From: a virus
IMG/VR virus record: IMGVR_UViG_3300025011_000676
Coordinates: 1-24,492 of that record
DNA length: 24,492 nt
Strand: one strand, 5' to 3'
Part shown: positions 21,977-24,492 of the stretch, in pieces
How positions within the stretch are numbered: position 1 is the first letter of the stretch
How the letters are laid out: every line of letters starts with the position of its first letter
Program-made: the position numbers and the translations under genes
The notes under the pieces: generated by a model
The model's input: the letters and a program-made list of their open reading frames with translations, nothing else
Database searches by the model: none
Told to the model about the DNA's origin: nothing

Positions 21977-22029
21977 ATAGAATAATAGAAAAATAAAATA
22001 GAAAAATAATATATTATAATATAATGGAG

Positions 22030-22083
22030 AACTTGCAAGTTTATACATATATATATGCGTAGCTACGCCTCCTGACGAGGAGG
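22030..22083 (+). promoter_or_regulatory. RNA structure hiding the HE2 ribosome binding site
   Basis: CCTCCT (22068-22073), loop GACG and AGGAGG (22078-22083) form a 6-bp GC-rich hairpin in which the second arm is the HE2 ribosome binding site. Just upstream lie a perfect 12-bp palindrome GCGTAGCTACGC (22057-22068) and AACTTGCAAGTT (22030-22041). These are by far the most GC-rich bases nearby. Hairpins that restrict translation are established for T4 homing endonuclease genes such as I-TevI, so I infer translation control of HE2. Confidence 0.7.
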
Positions 22084-22090
22084 AAATAGG

Positions 22091-23305
22091 TTGAGAAATA
22101 AAAATAAAAATAGTAAATCATTTGAACAATGGTGTATTGATAACAATAGACAGGATGTATTAGATAGATGGGATTATGAATTAAATGATTGTAAACCAAG
22201 TGAAATTTCATTTGGAAGTAGTAGTAAAAAATATTATTTCAAATGTCCAAAAGGAATACATAAGAGTGAGTTAAAGAATATTAGTAGTTTTACAAGTGGA
22301 AAACAAAATAATTTAAATTGTAATCAATGTAATATGATTGCTACTACTCATCCATATTTAATAAAATATTTCACTAACAAAGAAGATTCAGAAAAATATT
22401 CAAAAGGGTCACATGCTAATATCCCTATGAAATGTCCTGATTGTAAATTTGAAAAATTAACTATGGTATCTAATTTAGTGAAACAAGGATTTGGTTGTCC
22501 AAAATGTAAAAAAAATTATTATCCAGAAAGATTTTTCATTAATTTCTTAGAACAATTAAATATTAAATTTTCAACACAATTATCAAAAACAACATTTGAA
22601 TGGTGTAATGATTATTATTATGATTTTTATATACAGTTATTTAATATAATAATTGAAACACATGGTTTACAGCATTATAAACAAAATAAAGGAAAAGGTA
22701 ATTGGGTAAATTTAAAAGAAACGCAAAAAAGAGATAAAATAAAAGAACAACTGGCAAAAGAAAATAATATAAACAATTATATAGTTTTAGATTGCAGATA
22801 CTCTACTTTAAAATGGATTAAAAATAATATTATGAATAGTGAATTACCAACATTATTAAATTTTAAAGAAAATGATATTGATTGGTTAAAATGCCATGAG
22901 TCTGCTTGTAAAGGATTAATTAAAATTGCTTGTGATTTATGGAATGAAGGTAAAACTACTATAATTGAGATTTCCAAAAAATTAAATGTATGTCGTAATA
23001 CAGTTAAAACATATATAAAACAAGGATCAAAATTAGGATTATGCAATTATAATTCAGAAGAAGAAATTAAAAAAAGTAATACTATAATGCAAAAAAAACG
23101 ATGTATAAAAGTAATATGTTTAACAACTGGAGAAATATTTAATTCTTTGATAGAAGCAGAGAATAAATATAATATATATAATAGTTCTATTTCTCGATGT
23201 TGTAAAGGAAAATATAAATCAGCAGGTAAACACTTAGAAACAGAAGAACCTTTAAAGTGGATGTATTATGATGAATACATAGAACAACAAAATAAAAGTT
23301 TCTAA
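22091..23305 (+). CDS. HE2: homing endonuclease, Vsr-like (EDxHD) core with NUMOD1 domain
   Basis: A 404-residue free-standing homing endonuclease starting TTG 22091, seven bases after AGGAGG. Zinc-ribbon-like pairs are at residues ~77-80, 115-118 and 136-139. The nuclease core has YYDFY (Asp178), IIETHGLQHY (Glu189, His191, His195) and a helix with KRDKIKEQLA (Asp215), then IVLDCR. It shares with HE1 the block WLKCHESAC near 266 and LWNEGKTT, a helix-turn-helix-like segment at ~290-312 ending KQGSKLG, and a C-terminal NUMOD1 (CIKVICLTTGEIFNSLIEAE, then SISRCCKGKYKSAGKH). Unlike HE1 it has one NUMOD1 and an intact frame. It probably cuts a homologous site in related phages to spread itself. 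Confidence 0.85.
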   Translation: MRNKNKNSKSFEQWCIDNNRQDVLDRWDYELNDCKPSEISFGSSSKKYYFKCPKGIHKSELKNISSFTSGKQNNLNCNQCNMIATTHPYLIKYFTNKEDSEKYSKGSHANIPMKCPDCKFEKLTMVSNLVKQGFGCPKCKKNYYPERFFINFLEQLNIKFSTQLSKTTFEWCNDYYYDFYIQLFNIIIETHGLQHYKQNKGKGNWVNLKETQKRDKIKEQLAKENNINNYIVLDCRYSTLKWIKNNIMNSELPTLLNFKENDIDWLKCHESACKGLIKIACDLWNEGKTTIIEISKKLNVCRNTVKTYIKQGSKLGLCNYNSEEEIKKSNTIMQKKRCIKVICLTTGEIFNSLIEAENKYNIYNSSISRCCKGKYKSAGKHLETEEPLKWMYYDEYIEQQNKSF

Positions 23306-23347
23306 TAAATACATATAATAAATTAAATATGAAAGGAGGTGGAATTT

Positions 23348-23560
23348 ATAAAATTATTAAAATTTATCAAGTCATTATTTATTTCAAATTATATACCTAA
23401 GAAAGCAAAACTATTAATAGATATTGAATTAGATAATGGTGGGATAATGAAAATAGGTAATATAGTTGAAATTTTAAAAGATTATAAACATGGATATTAT
23501 CATATAGAAAATAATAATTATTCATGTGTTGTTTATGAAACAGAGATAGAAATGTTGTAA
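23348..23560 (+). CDS. Small unknown protein, ATA start
   Basis: About 70 residues. AAAGGAGG is followed after 8 bases by ATA 23348. The in-frame GTG at 23339 is part of the ribosome binding site itself and cannot be the start. The N-terminus is basic and hydrophobic (KLLKFIKSLFI). The C-terminal half looks like a small beta barrel (LIDIELDNGGIMKIGNIVEI, then GYYHIENNNYSCVVYETEIE). No family is recognised. Confidence 0.6.
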   Translation: MKLLKFIKSLFISNYIPKKAKLLIDIELDNGGIMKIGNIVEILKDYKHGYYHIENNNYSCVVYETEIEML

Positions 23561-23610
23561 ATGTAATTTTAATATAATAAATAAAATAAGAAAGGAGTAA
23601 TAATAAATAA

Positions 23611-24186
23611 ATGTCAAATTCAAACATATGCAAGCATTTATCAACTAATGAAAGTGAAAGAGGAATGGATCTTGGGATTGTAGATTACTATTGTGATTAT
23701 TATGAAAATTACATAAATCCATCAAATTGTATTAATTGTGAATATAAAAAATTAAAAGAAATCGTATATTTAGCAAACCCATATGGATTTTCTAAACAAC
23801 AAAATGAGAAATTACTACCTGAGATTATATCCAAAATTGAATCATTGGGGTATGAAGTATATGAGCCTTTTAGAAGAAATAACCAAATAGATTTTTCTGA
23901 CAACAGCAAAAATTGGGCATATGAAATAGGACAGAAAGATAAATCAGATGTTGAAAATTGTGATATTATATTTGCTATTGTAAATGGCAATCCTCCTGAT
24001 GAAGGTGTAATGATTGAGTTAGGTATTGCAATTGCTTTAAATAAGAAGATATATTTGTTTAGAGATGATTTTAGAAGATGCACTGATTCAGGTGAATATC
24101 CATTGAATTTAATGATATTCTGTGGATTACCGAAAGATAATTGGAGAGATTTTTATTTTGAGAGTGTTGATGAGATTGAGTTTTAG
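23611..24186 (+). CDS. Nucleoside 2-deoxyribosyltransferase with an N-terminal Cys-rich module
   Basis: It moves 2-deoxyribose between bases, or cleaves deoxynucleotides, for nucleotide salvage. A 191-residue protein, ATG after AGAAAGGAG. Residues ~51-185 are the transferase domain: IVYLANPYGFS, LGYEVYEPFRRN, WAYEIGQKDKSDVENCDIIF, then NPPDEGVMIELGIAIAL with the expected catalytic Glu at 136, and KIYLFRDDFR. The first ~50 residues add a Cys module (Cys7, Cys28, Cys40, Cys43; CDYYENYINPSNCINCEY), probably zinc-binding and not part of the usual enzyme. It is followed 80 bases later by thyX, so both may serve deoxynucleotide supply. Confidence 0.88.
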   Translation: MSNSNICKHLSTNESERGMDLGIVDYYCDYYENYINPSNCINCEYKKLKEIVYLANPYGFSKQQNEKLLPEIISKIESLGYEVYEPFRRNNQIDFSDNSKNWAYEIGQKDKSDVENCDIIFAIVNGNPPDEGVMIELGIAIALNKKIYLFRDDFRRCTDSGEYPLNLMIFCGLPKDNWRDFYFESVDEIEF

Positions 24187-24266
24187 GATTTAAGATGTAG
24201 GATGTAAGTTAAGTAGTATAAAAATATAAATATAATTAAATATAAAAAGGAGAATGAATATTATAT

Positions 24267-24492
24267 ATGATTAAAGTATTAGACTATACAAAAACTCCAT
24301 TAACTTTAATGGGAATTTGTGCTTCAGAATGTTGGGGAAGTAAACCATCTCCACAAATAGGAATTGATTGTATTGAATCAGGGCATCATCGTGTTCTTGA
24401 ATATCCAGAAGTTACGGTTTTAATTGATAATTATTCTGCAAGAGTTATAAGAGAAATTTATACACATATTGTCGGTACTACTCGTTTACAAT
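24267..24492 (+). CDS. thyX: FAD-dependent thymidylate synthase, 5' part (cut by window edge)
   Basis: ThyX makes dTMP from dUMP with methylenetetrahydrofolate and FAD, without a partner dihydrofolate reductase. Seventy-five residues are present before the window ends. ESGHHRVLEYPEVTVLIDN followed by YSARVIREIYTHI and TTRLQ matches the phage-type ThyX pattern, where the first conserved region has HHR in place of the common RHR. The start is ATG 24267, with AAAAAGGAG about 14 bases upstream. It ends the nucleotide gene cluster with the deoxyribosyltransferase. Confidence 0.88.
   Translation, partial: MIKVLDYTKTPLTLMGICASECWGSKPSPQIGIDCIESGHHRVLEYPEVTVLIDNYSARVIREIYTHIVGTTRLQ

Overview
The window looks like accessory and early/middle-type DNA from a large, very A+T-rich bacteriophage of an anaerobic Firmicute, most likely a Clostridium relative. 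Every convincing gene is on the + strand. Genes are short and tightly packed, nearly all have a strong AGGAGG-type ribosome binding site, and many encode small Cys-rich proteins. Phage-typical enzymes are present and no structural or packaging genes are seen. Oxygen-sensitive ribonucleotide reduction (NrdD/NrdG) points to an anaerobic host. A prophage or plasmid-like phage cannot be excluded from sequence alone.

Layout. 1-322: 3' end of an endonuclease-like gene and a start-less ORF. 337-4911: small genes, then a TTGACA promoter (1309), a DUF1653-like gene, nrdD, nrdG and a dUTPase gene broken by an internal deletion, closed by a hairpin terminator (4883-4911). 5020-9327: a new perfect promoter, several unknown proteins and a free-standing homing endonuclease (HE1) with a Vsr-like (EDxHD) core and NUMOD1 repeats. 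9384-12242: a modification island with a Dam-type adenine methylase, a zinc ribbon, a P-loop protein and a Mom-family adenine modification protein. 12243-13723: a palindrome-rich spacer, a mini-CRISPR unit (two identical 29-bp repeats around one 36-bp spacer), a TnpB-like gene truncated just before its second RuvC motif, and an orphan C-terminal ORF. 13754-16630: small phage proteins. 16651-18151: an aspartate carbamoyltransferase with all catalytic residues and a GNAT acetyltransferase. 18155-21530: tiny Cys-rich genes, several promoters and a long coiled-coil protein ending at a strong terminator. 21572-24492: a DUF4240-like protein, a second EDxHD homing endonuclease (HE2) behind a hairpin that hides its ribosome binding site, a nucleoside 2-deoxyribosyltransferase with a Cys-rich N-terminus, and the start of thyX.

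How the genes fit together. NrdD/NrdG, ATCase, deoxyribosyltransferase, ThyX and the damaged dUTPase form a pyrimidine/deoxynucleotide supply set, sensible for a genome made mostly of A and T. Dam plus Mom would mark phage DNA against restriction. The mini-CRISPR could turn a host CRISPR-Cas system against rival phages, or could supply guides to the nuclease-deficient TnpB beside it.

Two genome-wide oddities need attention. First, at least five genes, including dam, have a strong ribosome binding site followed at normal spacing by ATA instead of ATG/GTG/TTG; standard gene callers miss these starts. Second, three genes are each one base out of frame at an A-run, consistent with loss of one A, which suggests either homopolymer sequencing error or real slippage.
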